Of a DNA stretch of 29,533 nt, positions 21,226 through 29,292 are shown in pieces. How positions within the stretch are numbered: position 1 is the first letter of the stretch; every line of letters starts with the position of its first letter. Source of the DNA: Rhodocyclales bacterium. Lineage in GTDB: Bacteria; Pseudomonadota; Gammaproteobacteria; Burkholderiales; Rhodocyclaceae. A program made the translations under genes and the position numbers. Location: positions 1-29,533 of the forward strand of contig JAJTBM010000002.1 in assembly GCA_021286885.1 (NCBI GenBank), read 5' to 3'. Under the pieces are notes generated by a model. The model made no database searches and was not told the DNA's origin. It worked only from the letters and a program-made list of their open reading frames with translations.

Positions 21226-22533
21226 TTAGCCCGGCTGCGGTGCCGGCGGGCGCCGGTAGCGGGGGCGGGCGATCTTGAGCAGCGGGGTGATCAGATCCAT
21301 GGTGCGCCCGGTGGCGCCCCGGTGGGAAAGGGCAAAGCGGATGCCCGCCCCGGCCATGATCTTGCGCCGCCCGGGGTGATCCATCACTTCAATGGCGAGG
21401 CGCATACCGTCGCCAATATCCTGGGCGCGCATGGCCGCCCCTGAACTCACCGCCTGATTGCAGATCCGCTCAAAGTTGAAGGTGTGGGGGCCGACAATGA
21501 CCGGGCAGCCCACCGCACTCGCCTCAATCGGGTTCTGCCCGCCCAGGGGGCGCCAGGAGCCGCCGATCAGCGCCACGCTGGCGGCGCTGTAGTAGGCGAA
21601 CATTTCCCCCATCGAATCCCCCAGCAAGACCCGGGTGTCCGGCCGGATGGGGGCGTTTTCTGAGCGACGCTGGACTTGGAGCCCGGCCTTGCGGGCAAGC
21701 TGGGCCACTTCATTAAAACGTTGGGGGTGGCGCGGCACCAGCATCAACAGCACATGGGGGGCGCAGTAATGCTTGAAGGCCTCCAGCAGCGGGCCTTCTT
21801 CTCCCTCCCGGGTGCTGGCGGCCAGCACCACCGGGCGGGCGCCGATGCGTTGGCGCAATTCACTGCCCAGCAGCAGCATGGGCGCGGGCGGGTTGATGTC
21901 GAACTTCATGTTGCCGGTGGGGCTCACGAAGCGGGCGCCCAGGGCGCTCAGGCGTTGCTCGTCGGCTTCGGTCTGGGCACCGATGGCGCTCAGATTGGCA
22001 AAGGCCTGGCGCGCCAGGCTGCCGATGAAGGCATAGCCCCGGGCCGAACGGGCAGACAGGCGGGCATTCACCATCGCCAGCGGGGTATGGGTTTCCACGC
22101 AGGATTGCACCAGATTCGGCCACAGCTCGGTTTCCATCAGGATGCCGATGCGCGGCCGAAAATGCTCCAGAAAGCGCAGGGTGGCCCAGGGCAGATCGTA
22201 GGGCAGATAGGCGCTCATCACCCGCTCGCCGTGTTCGGCAAACAGGGTTTCGCCGGTGGCCCGGCCCGTGGGGGTCATGTGAGTGAGCAGCAGCTGATAG
22301 CCCGGGTGGGCCTCAAGTAGGGCGTGCACCAGGGGCGCCGCCGCCCGGGTTTCGCCCACCGAAACCGCATGCAGCCAGATCACCGGCCCTGGCAGGCGCT
22401 GGGGGTAAAAACCAAAGCGTTCCTGGATGTGCTGGCGGTAGGCGGGCTGCTTGCGCCCGCGCCAGTACAGGCGCAGCAGTACCAGCGGAACGAGCACGTG
22501 CCATAGAACGGAATATAAGAAACGAGAAATCAA
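21226..22533 (-). CDS. waaA: Kdo transferase WaaA (KdtA)
   Basis: WaaA adds 3-deoxy-D-manno-octulosonic acid to lipid IVA at the inner face of the inner membrane, starting the LPS core. The family N-terminal anchor ([21 protein letters not shown]), RFGFY, the catalytic HAVSVGET (Glu61) and the C-terminal [20 protein letters not shown] are all present. I use a TTG start at 22533, giving 435 residues. It places the catalytic Glu where E. coli has Glu60, and a good -10 box lies just upstream. The only upstream in-frame ATG (22647) would precede that promoter and add 38 atypical residues. No Shine-Dalgarno is visible. One or two sugars may be added; this cannot be told from sequence. Confidence 0.88.
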   Translation of the reverse strand: MISRFLYSVLWHVLVPLVLLRLYWRGRKQPAYRQHIQERFGFYPQRLPGPVIWLHAVSVGETRAAAPLVHALLEAHPGYQLLLTHMTPTGRATGETLFAEHGERVMSAYLPYDLPWATLRFLEHFRPRIGILMETELWPNLVQSCVETHTPLAMVNARLSARSARGYAFIGSLARQAFANLSAIGAQTEADEQRLSALGARFVSPTGNMKFDINPPAPMLLLGSELRQRIGARPVVLAASTREGEEGPLLEAFKHYCAPHVLLMLVPRHPQRFNEVAQLARKAGLQVQRRSENAPIRPDTRVLLGDSMGEMFAYYSAASVALIGGSWRPLGGQNPIEASAVGCPVIVGPHTFNFERICNQAVSSGAAMRAQDIGDGMRLAIEVMDHPGRRKIMAGAGIRFALSHRGATGRTMDLITPLLKIARPRYRRPPAPQPG

Positions 22534-22563
22534 GGGAAAACACCAATGTTGCCAATTGTTTGA

Positions 22564-22569
22564 AGTATA
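22564..22569 (-). promoter_or_regulatory. Predicted -10 element of waaA
   Basis: TATACT on the minus strand is a strong -10 match about 30 bases upstream of the TTG start. The -35 region (near 22587-22592) is weak. It lies in the 208-base divergent gap between waaA and the epimerase gene, where I see no other convincing signal. Confidence 0.45.
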
Positions 22570-22741
22570 CCGGGCGGGGCGTTGCAGATGCCACGTATGC
22601 AAGAAGGGGGCCGATTTACGCCCCTGTCCGGGCCATGCGAGAATCAAGGATTACGGGAGTTCAGGCCCGGGGGCCGGTTGGATTGTGACGGCCCAGGCTG
22701 TGTTCCTTTTTTCCCCTTTTTCTTCCGAGACTTCTGCGACC

Positions 22742-23749
22742 ATGAAAATTCTCGTTACCGGTGCGGCCGGTTTCATCGGCAGTCATACCAGCCTGCTCCT
22801 GCTGGGGCGCGGAGATCAGGTGGTCGGCCTCGACAACCTCAACGATTACTACGATGTCCAGCTCAAGCTGGACCGCCTGGCCCGTTTGACCCCCCACGAG
22901 AACTTCCGTTTCGTGAAGATGGACGTGGCCGACCGGGAAGGCATGGCCAAGCTGTTTGCCGAAGAGAAGTTCGACCGGGTGATCCACTTGGCAGCCCAGG
23001 CCGGCGTGCGCTACTCCCTGCAGAACCCCCACGCTTACATCGACAGCAATCTGGTGGGTTTCACCAACATCCTCGAAGGCTGCCGCCACAGCAAGGTGCA
23101 GCACCTGGTGTATGCCAGCAGCTCCAGCGTGTACGGTGGCAACACCAAGATGCCCTTCTCCGAGCACGACAGCGTTGACCATCCCGTCAGCCTGTACGCC
23201 GCCACCAAGAAGGCCAATGAACTGATGGCCCACACCTACAGCCATCTGTTCAACCTGCCCACCACCGGCCTGCGCTTCTTTACCGTGTACGGCCCCTGGG
23301 GGCGTCCCGACATGGCCCTGTTCCTGTTTACCAAGGCCATTCTGGAAGGCCGCCCCATCGACGTGTTCAACCACGGCAAGATGAAGCGGGATTTCACCTA
23401 CATCGACGACATCGTTCAGGGTGTGGTGCGCACCATGGACCGCGTGGCCGAGCCGGATCCCAATTACGACTCCAACAACCCCGATCCCGCCCGGGGCAAG
23501 GCGCCGTACCGGGTGTTCAACATCGGCAACAACAACCCGGTGGAACTGATGGGCTTTATTGGCGCCATCGAGGACGCACTCGGCCAGCAGGCCCAGAAGA
23601 ATTTCCTCCCCCTCCAGGATGGGGACGTACCCGCCACCTACGCCGATACCGACACCCTTAACGAGTGGACCGGCTTTGTGCCCGCCACCCCGGTGAGCGA
23701 AGGCATTGGCCGCTTCATCGAGTGGTATCGGAGTTATTACAAGGTTTGA
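22742..23749 (+). CDS. NAD-dependent UDP-glucuronate 4-epimerase-like protein
   Basis: A 335-residue extended short-chain dehydrogenase/reductase. The NAD-binding motif TGAAGFIG (6-13), SSSSVYGG and the catalytic YAATK (Tyr152, Lys156) are intact. Features of the UDP-glucuronate epimerase group include [37 protein letters not shown] and [15 protein letters not shown]. Such enzymes make UDP-galacturonate from UDP-glucuronate for capsule or LPS. It opens the polysaccharide operon; its stop overlaps the next start (TGATG). No good Shine-Dalgarno is visible, and a pyrimidine-rich tract precedes the ATG. Other UDP-hexose epimerase specificity cannot be excluded. Confidence 0.85.
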   Translation: MKILVTGAAGFIGSHTSLLLLGRGDQVVGLDNLNDYYDVQLKLDRLARLTPHENFRFVKMDVADREGMAKLFAEEKFDRVIHLAAQAGVRYSLQNPHAYIDSNLVGFTNILEGCRHSKVQHLVYASSSSVYGGNTKMPFSEHDSVDHPVSLYAATKKANELMAHTYSHLFNLPTTGLRFFTVYGPWGRPDMALFLFTKAILEGRPIDVFNHGKMKRDFTYIDDIVQGVVRTMDRVAEPDPNYDSNNPDPARGKAPYRVFNIGNNNPVELMGFIGAIEDALGQQAQKNFLPLQDGDVPATYADTDTLNEWTGFVPATPVSEGIGRFIEWYRSYYKV

Positions 23750-24555
23750 TGTCTGAGTCTTGTGCTCCTGGGCGTCTGAGCATCAGTTTGGTGCTCTTTC
23801 GCCCTGATTTGGCCGCGCTGGCGGCAACCCTGGAAGCACTGGTCATCGCCTGCCGGACGGCAGAGGTGGTGCCGGTGCTTCACCTTGTGGACAACGGTGA
23901 TGCACATCTGCCACTAGGCTTTGCCTTTCCGCCGGGTTGGCGGGTGGTCTGGCACCGGGGGCAGGGAAATGTGGGCTTCGGGCGTGGGCATAACTTGGCA
24001 CTGCACGCCATGGGCGAGTATCACCTGATCCTCAACCCGGATCTGGAGTTGGCTCCGGATGCCCTTGTGCAGGCCCTGGCTTTCATGGCGGCCCACCCGG
24101 ACTGTGGCCTGCTGGCACCAGCGGCCCGCTGGAGCGATGGACGGCTCCAGTATCTGTGCAAGCGCATGCCCAGCCTGCTGGATCTGTTTGTGAGGGGCTT
24201 TGTCCCGGCACGCCTGCGCAAACCCTTCGCCCGGCGCCTGGCGCGCTATGAAATGCAAGACTTGGTAAATGCGCACGACGTGCTGTGGTCCCCACCCATT
24301 GTGAGTGGTTGCTGCATGTTGTTCAGGCGTCAGGTTTTACACGCTTTGGGCGGGTTTGATCCCCGGTTTTTTCTGTATTTTGAAGATTTTGACCTGAGCC
24401 TGCGGGCTGGCAGAATAACGCGTATTGCATATGTTCCGCAGGTGCGGGTGGTGCACCATGGGGGCCATGCGGCCCGCAAGGGGTGGCATCACATCCGCCT
24501 GTTCGGCGCATCTGCGCGGGTTTTCTTCCAGATCCATGGGTGGCGATGGTGGTGA
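23749..24555 (+). CDS. GT2-family glycosyltransferase (rhamnosyltransferase-like)
   Basis: A 268-residue GT-A fold transferase. It has the nucleotide-binding start SISLVLF and HLVDNGD, the GNVGFGRGHNLAL loop and the metal-binding region LILNPDLEL (DXD position). An acceptor/base region GGFDPRFFLYFEDFDLSLRA is followed by VVHHGGHAARK. This pattern is common in WbbL-type rhamnosyltransferases of O-antigen and capsule clusters. The C-terminus lacks membrane helices. It starts within the epimerase stop (TGATG) and overlaps the exported ligase by 10 bases. Donor and acceptor sugars are unknown. Confidence 0.8.
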   Translation: MSESCAPGRLSISLVLFRPDLAALAATLEALVIACRTAEVVPVLHLVDNGDAHLPLGFAFPPGWRVVWHRGQGNVGFGRGHNLALHAMGEYHLILNPDLELAPDALVQALAFMAAHPDCGLLAPAARWSDGRLQYLCKRMPSLLDLFVRGFVPARLRKPFARRLARYEMQDLVNAHDVLWSPPIVSGCCMLFRRQVLHALGGFDPRFFLYFEDFDLSLRAGRITRIAYVPQVRVVHHGGHAARKGWHHIRLFGASARVFFQIHGWRWW

Positions 24556-25430
24556 CTTCCTCGATACAGAACGTGGTTTCTTCTTCTTTGGTGCGTGCGG
24601 CATGGGTTGGGGTACTGAGTCTGCTGCCTGCAGTGCCTGCGTTGGCGGCAGCCTCGGATGGGCCCCCGCTCCTGCTCGCTCAGGTACCCAAAGGCCCCCT
24701 GGTGGTGGCCGATTATTGGGTGAGCGAAAAGCTGGATGGGGTGCGGGCGGTGTGGGATGGCCAGCACCTGCGCTTTCGCAGTGGCCGTCTGGTGCCGGCG
24801 CCGGCCTGGTTTTTGGCGGGCTTGCCCCCGGAAGCCCTGGATGGCGAGTTGTGGATGGGCCGAGGCCGTTTCGAGGCCCTGGCCGGTGCGGTGCGCCGCC
24901 TCCAGCCCCGGGACGAAGAGTGGCGCCAGATCCAGTACCGGGTGTACGAACAGCCCGGCGGTGCCGGTAGTTTCACTGAACGGGTCGCCCGGCTGGCGGG
25001 CATCCAGCAGCGGGGCGCAGCCTCCTGGGTCTTGCCCGCCGAACAGTTTCGTCTGGCGGATCGGGCCGCGCTAGAAGCGCGTTTGCAGCAGGTCATTGCC
25101 CTGGGCGGCGAGGGCCTGATGCTGCACAAGGCCGATGCGCCCTGGCTCACCGGGCGGCAGGATGTGCTGCTCAAATTCAAACCCCACGAAGACGCCGAGG
25201 CCACCGTCCTCGCCCATCTGGCCGGCAAGGGTCGGCTGGCAGGGCAGGTGGGGGCGTTGTTGGTGGAAGATGCCGAGGGGCGCCGTTTTCAGGTGGGGAG
25301 TGGGCTGGATGATGTCCTGCGCGCCCATCCCCCTGCGGTGGGCACCCGCATCACCTATCGTTTCAGGGCGCGGACCCGGGACGGCTTGCCCCGTTTCCCG
25401 ACCTATCTGCGCCAGGAGGAAATATTCTGA
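24546..25430 (+). CDS. Exported ATP-dependent DNA ligase, LigE-like
   Basis: A 294-residue minimal ATP-dependent DNA ligase with a predicted signal peptide (cleavage near ALA-AAS, residue 36), so it should act in the periplasm. The nucleotidyltransferase motifs are intact: I EKLDGVRA (Lys62, the adenylated residue), LDGELWMGRG, QYRVYE, IV GGEGLMLH (187-194) and V LLKFK (208-212). A C-terminal OB domain ends ITYRFRARTRDGLPRFPTYL. Lig E proteins occur in many proteobacteria and have been linked to repair of DNA outside the cytoplasm, for example during uptake. ATG 24546 overlaps the glycosyltransferase stop; the gene ends in a CTGA overlap with the next. Its place inside a sugar operon is unusual. 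Confidence 0.85.
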   Translation: MVVTSSIQNVVSSSLVRAAWVGVLSLLPAVPALAAASDGPPLLLAQVPKGPLVVADYWVSEKLDGVRAVWDGQHLRFRSGRLVPAPAWFLAGLPPEALDGELWMGRGRFEALAGAVRRLQPRDEEWRQIQYRVYEQPGGAGSFTERVARLAGIQQRGAASWVLPAEQFRLADRAALEARLQQVIALGGEGLMLHKADAPWLTGRQDVLLKFKPHEDAEATVLAHLAGKGRLAGQVGALLVEDAEGRRFQVGSGLDDVLRAHPPAVGTRITYRFRARTRDGLPRFPTYLRQEEIF

Positions 25431-26401
25431 GTGTCAGCGATCTGGGCCGGGTTCTGGTGACCGGCGGACGGGGCTTCATTGGCCGGCGCCTGGTGGCCCG
25501 GCTCGAAGCCCTGGGCCATGAAGTGCGCGTGCTGACCCGGGGCAGCCCCTGCCACCCCCGGGAAGTGCAGGGCGACTTGCTGGATGTGCCCAGCCTGGCC
25601 CGGGCCTGTGTGGGGGTGAGTACGGTTTTCCACTGCGCCGGCCATGCCCACGCCTTTAGCGCGATGGGGGCCGATGAAGCCCGGCGCCATCATGCGGTGA
25701 ATGCCCAGGGCACCCAGGCCATGGCCGAGGCTGCAGCGGCGGCCGGGGTGCAGCGCTTTGTGTTGTTCTCCAGCGTGAAGGCCATGGGCGAGCCAGGCGC
25801 CCGGTGTATCGACGAATCCTGTCCCTTACCCCCCGAAACCGACTATGGCCGGGCCAAGCGCGCCGGTGAGGCCGCCCTGCATGCCATCGCCGCCCAAAGC
25901 GGGATGCATGCGGTGAGCCTGCGTCTGGCCATGGTGTATGGGGCGGGCGGGCGGGGCAATCTGGAGCGCATGGCCGCGCTGGTGCGCAAGGGTGTGTTTC
26001 CGCCCCTGCCCGAAACAGCCAACCGGCGTTCCCTGGTGCATGGGGATGATGTGGTGGCCGCCATGCTGCTGGTGGCCCGAGCCCCCCAGGCGGCAGGGCA
26101 GACCTATGTAGTGGCCCACCCCGATACCGCGTCGGGCCGCCAGCTGTACGACGCCCTGCGGGCTGCCCTGGGCCTGCCCGCCCGGCGTTGGGCGGTACCC
26201 TACGCCGTGCTGGCCGGTTTGGCCCGGCTGGGGGATGGGCTGGAGGCCCTGCTGGGGCGGCGGCTGCCCCTGGATAGCGAAGCCCTCGACAAATTATTGG
26301 GTTCCGCCTGTTATCTTCCCACTCGTTTGCAAACGGAGTTGGGCTGGCAGCCCCAGGTCAATCTGGCGGCGGGCCTCAGGGAGATGTTGAGTGCTGAATG
26401 A
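25427..26401 (+). CDS. WbpK-like NAD-dependent epimerase/reductase
   Basis: A 324-residue short-chain dehydrogenase/reductase with the Rossmann motif TGGRGFIG, the active-site SSVKAMGE and the YGRAK pair (Tyr140, Lys144). It resembles the 4-ketoreductases (WbpK/WbpV type) that reduce UDP-4-keto-6-deoxy-GlcNAc to a FucNAc or QuiNAc nucleotide. The next two genes are WbpL-like and WbpM-like, which supports that reading. The start is the unusual point. The first standard start (GTG 25457) falls one codon before the Rossmann Thr-Gly and would remove beta strand 1. A CTG at 25427 has AGGAGG seven bases upstream and overlaps the ligase stop as CTGA, so I place the start there. ATT 25424 is another non-standard option. 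Confidence 0.78.
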   Translation: MSVSDLGRVLVTGGRGFIGRRLVARLEALGHEVRVLTRGSPCHPREVQGDLLDVPSLARACVGVSTVFHCAGHAHAFSAMGADEARRHHAVNAQGTQAMAEAAAAAGVQRFVLFSSVKAMGEPGARCIDESCPLPPETDYGRAKRAGEAALHAIAAQSGMHAVSLRLAMVYGAGGRGNLERMAALVRKGVFPPLPETANRRSLVHGDDVVAAMLLVARAPQAAGQTYVVAHPDTASGRQLYDALRAALGLPARRWAVPYAVLAGLARLGDGLEALLGRRLPLDSEALDKLLGSACYLPTRLQTELGWQPQVNLAAGLREMLSAE

Positions 26402-27386
26402 ATGGTATATGCCCCTGCTGGCCTTCGGGCTGGCCTGGTGGCTTACCCGGATGTGCTGCGATCCGGGCTCGGTGCTGTATTTTCTGGATCACCCGAATGA
26501 GCGCTCCCTGCATGTGCGCCCAACCCCCCGCACCGGTGGGGTGGGGGTCATGGGCGGGGTGCTGGGGGCCGGGCTGGTCTTGGGCCTGGTGCGGGGCTTT
26601 GCGCCTTCCATGTGGGCGGTACTCGGGGGGGCGTTTGGCCTCGCAGTGCTCAATCTGGTGGATGATCGCAGCGGCCTGCCTGCGCGGGTGCGCTTCGCCG
26701 CCCAGGCCCTGGCGGCCCTCGTATTTCTCGGTCTGGCAGATTTGCCCGGGCCGGGCTGGGGGCTGCTCCCGGCCTTTCTGGGCCTGGTCTGGATGGCCAA
26801 TCTGTACAACTTCATGGATGGTTCCGATGGCCTCGCGGGTGGCATGGCCGTGTTCGGCTTTGGTGCTTGCGGGTTGGGCGCTGCCCTGGGGGGCGACATG
26901 ACCCTGGCCCTGCTGTGCGCCAGCATCGCGGCGGCGGCGGGGGGCTTTCTGTGCTTCAACTTCCATCCAGCCCGGATTTTCATGGGAGATGTGGGTTCGG
27001 TGCCCCTGGGTTATATGGCGGCCGGGCTGGGCCTGTATGGCTGGCAGCAGGGGCTGTGGCCCCTGTGGTTTCCGCTGGCGGTGTTCTCGCCCTTTTGTGC
27101 AGATGCCACTGTGACCCTGCTGCGCCGGGCCTGGCGCGGCGAAAAAATCTGGCTGCCCCATCGCACCCACTATTATCAGCGCTTGGTGCAACTGGGTTGG
27201 GGGCACCGGCGTACCGCCCTGTTTGCGTATGGGTTAATGTGCGCATGCGGCGTAGGGGCGCTGGTAATATTACATTTTGCATTCCCCGTTCAGATTGGGG
27301 TCATTACAATCGGATGCATCGCGTATTGCATCATCGGCGTGTTGGTGGATCAGGCTTGGCGCCGCCACCAGAACGGCCCCACCTGA
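26391..27386 (+). CDS. WecA/WbpL-like polyprenyl-phosphate sugar-1-phosphate transferase
   Basis: A 331-residue polytopic membrane enzyme of the MraY/WecA superfamily that moves HexNAc-1-phosphate from a UDP-sugar to undecaprenyl phosphate, starting O-antigen or capsule units. Family motifs are present: HVRPTPRTGGVGV near the N-terminus, NLVDDRSG (Asp91-Asp92), NFMDGSDG (140-147), FMGDVGS (Asp200) and the cytoplasmic HRTHYYQRL. About ten hydrophobic helices are visible. The GTG start at 26391 has AGGGAG at good spacing and overlaps the preceding stop by 11 bases. Position between WbpK-like and WbpM-like genes points to FucNAc or QuiNAc as the first sugar, an inference. Confidence 0.87.
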   Translation: MLNEWYMPLLAFGLAWWLTRMCCDPGSVLYFLDHPNERSLHVRPTPRTGGVGVMGGVLGAGLVLGLVRGFAPSMWAVLGGAFGLAVLNLVDDRSGLPARVRFAAQALAALVFLGLADLPGPGWGLLPAFLGLVWMANLYNFMDGSDGLAGGMAVFGFGACGLGAALGGDMTLALLCASIAAAAGGFLCFNFHPARIFMGDVGSVPLGYMAAGLGLYGWQQGLWPLWFPLAVFSPFCADATVTLLRRAWRGEKIWLPHRTHYYQRLVQLGWGHRRTALFAYGLMCACGVGALVILHFAFPVQIGVITIGCIAYCIIGVLVDQAWRRHQNGPT

Positions 27387-27393
27387 GTCTGCC

Positions 27394-29268
27394 ATGTCCC
27401 TGATCTCCCGTTCCCTGCTGGTATTTCTGTCTGATACGGTGGGGGTCTGTCTGGCCTGGTTGCTGGCCTACCAGCTGCGTTTTGACTTTGCCATCCCGCC
27501 CGAGTTTGTTCGCCCCATGCTGATGGGGTTGGGCATGGTGCTGCCCCTGCAGGCGGTGCTACTGCGTTTTTTTGGGCTCTATCGGGGGATCTGGGTCTTT
27601 GCCAGTCTGCCCGACCTGCTGCGGATTGCCCGGGCCTTGAGTGTGGGGGCGGTGCTGGTGCCCATCATCCTCACCCTGTTGCTGCATACCGAGCCCTGGG
27701 TGCCGCGCTTGGTGTTTATGATGTTCCCGGTGCTGCTGTTCTTTTACATTGGTGGCACTCGGGTCTTGTATCGCAGCTGGAAGGAATATCGCCATTTTGG
27801 CGCCTTGCGAGCCCAGGGCCAGCCGGTGTTGATTCTGGGGGCGGGCAAGACTGGCGCCCATCTGGTGCGCGAGCTGGCCCAGTCGGCCCAGTGGCGGGTG
27901 GTGGGCTTGCTCGATGACGATTGGCACAAGCATGGTCGGGAAATCCAGGGCCACAAGGTGCTGGGGGCCACCACCGAGCTCAAGAACTGGGCCGAGTATT
28001 ACAAGTGCTCCCACGCCATCATCGCCATGGCTTCGGTGCGCCATGAGATTCGGCGCAAGGTGGCGGGGCTGTGCGTGTCTTCGGGGGTGCGCCCGCTGAT
28101 CGTGCCTTCCATCGACGAAATGATGTCGGGCCATGTGCGCTTCAACGAAATCCGCCAGGTGAATGTGGAAGATTTGCTGGGGCGCGACCCGGTACGCATC
28201 GATACCGAACAAGTCGGCCACTGCCTCAAGGGGCGCGTGGTGATGGTGACGGGGGCCGGGGGCTCCATCGGCTCCGAACTGTGCCGCCAGATTGCCCGCT
28301 TTGAGCCTTCCCTGCTGGTGTGTTTCGAGCTCAACGAGTTTGCCCTCTACAACCTCACCGAAGAGTTTGCGACCCACTTCCCGCGCCTCCAGCTGGTGGC
28401 CATTGCAGGTGACGTGAAGGACGCGGTACGGGTGGATGAAATCGTTGGGCGCTACCATCCCCACGTGATCTTCCATGCCGCTGCCTACAAGCACGTGCCC
28501 CTGATGGAAGAAGATAACGCTTGGCAGGCGGTGCGCAACAATGTGCTGGGTACCTGGCAGGTGGGACGCAGCGCGGTGAGCTTTGGGGTGGAGCGCTTCG
28601 TACTCGTTTCCACCGACAAGGCGGTGAACCCGACCAATGTAATGGGTGCCACCAAGCGCATGGCCGAGCTGGTCTGCCAGATGCTTTCAGCCCAGGGCAA
28701 GACCCAGTTTGAAATGGTGCGTTTTGGCAACGTACTGGGCAGTGCGGGCAGCGTGATCCCCAAGTTCCAGGCCCAGCTGGCCGCTGGCGGGCCGCTGACC
28801 GTGACTCATCCGGAGATCACCCGCTATTTCATGTCCATCCCCGAGGCGGCCCAGCTGGTACTCCAGGCCGGCTCCATGGGGCATGGGGGTGAAATCTTTG
28901 TGCTCGACATGGGCGAGCCGGTGCGCATCGCCGATCTGGCCCGGGACATGATCCGCCTGTCGGGCCAATCCGAAGAGAAGGTGCAGGTGGTATTTACCGG
29001 CCTGCGCCCCGGCGAGAAGTTGTACGAAGAAGTGCTGGCCGACGCGGAGCAGACTCGCGCCACCCACCATCCCAAGCTGCGCATTGCCCGGGCAGTGCCG
29101 GTGGATCCGGCGGAGCTGGATAACATTCTCAACTGGTTGCGTCAGCGCCGGGCGGTCGGCGCGGCTGAAGTGCGGCGCGAACTGCGGCGCTGGGTGCCTG
29201 AGTATCAGCCGGCGCGGCATGAGCCTCCCCAGCTGCAGCTCATCAACAATATGGCAGCCGGCGCTTAG
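27394..29268 (+). CDS. WbpM/CapD-like membrane UDP-GlcNAc 4,6-dehydratase
   Basis: A 624-residue protein of the large WbpM/PglF type. Four N-terminal membrane helices (about 1-125) precede a first Rossmann-like domain (PVLILGAGKTGAHLVREL, near 145-162) and a catalytic SDR domain with TGAGGSIGSE (286-295). The usual catalytic Tyr is Met417 in VMGATKRMAE (Lys421), with the STDKAVNPTN segment before it, as is normal for this group. HAAAYKHVPLMEE and GLRPGEKLYEE are further signatures. These enzymes make UDP-4-keto-6-deoxy-GlcNAc, the substrate of WbpK-type reductases such as the gene two upstream. The ATG lies seven bases after the preceding stop; no strong ribosome site is visible. Confidence 0.88.
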   Translation: MSLISRSLLVFLSDTVGVCLAWLLAYQLRFDFAIPPEFVRPMLMGLGMVLPLQAVLLRFFGLYRGIWVFASLPDLLRIARALSVGAVLVPIILTLLLHTEPWVPRLVFMMFPVLLFFYIGGTRVLYRSWKEYRHFGALRAQGQPVLILGAGKTGAHLVRELAQSAQWRVVGLLDDDWHKHGREIQGHKVLGATTELKNWAEYYKCSHAIIAMASVRHEIRRKVAGLCVSSGVRPLIVPSIDEMMSGHVRFNEIRQVNVEDLLGRDPVRIDTEQVGHCLKGRVVMVTGAGGSIGSELCRQIARFEPSLLVCFELNEFALYNLTEEFATHFPRLQLVAIAGDVKDAVRVDEIVGRYHPHVIFHAAAYKHVPLMEEDNAWQAVRNNVLGTWQVGRSAVSFGVERFVLVSTDKAVNPTNVMGATKRMAELVCQMLSAQGKTQFEMVRFGNVLGSAGSVIPKFQAQLAAGGPLTVTHPEITRYFMSIPEAAQLVLQAGSMGHGGEIFVLDMGEPVRIADLARDMIRLSGQSEEKVQVVFTGLRPGEKLYEEVLADAEQTRATHHPKLRIARAVPVDPAELDNILNWLRQRRAVGAAEVRRELRRWVPEYQPARHEPPQLQLINNMAAGA

Positions 29269-29284
29269 GCTCCTGCTGCGGAGC
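29269..29284 (+). promoter_or_regulatory. Short hairpin overlapping the apaH ribosome site
   Basis: GCTCC (29269-29273) pairs with GGAGC (29280-29284). GGAG is the only ribosome-site-like sequence before the apaH ATG, and GTCTTTT follows. It could couple apaH translation to the upstream gene or act as a weak terminator. Confidence 0.3.
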
Positions 29285-29292
29285 GTCTTTTC

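Noticed and set aside
22645..22647. An ATG 38 codons upstream as the waaA start
   Set aside because: The extra residues do not resemble WaaA, they would place the start upstream of the best -10 box, and the catalytic Glu would be shifted from its usual position.
25457..25459. GTG as the start of the WbpK-like gene
   Set aside because: It would start one codon before the Rossmann Thr-Gly-Gly and remove the first beta strand. The AGGAGG ribosome site is 37 bases away from it.
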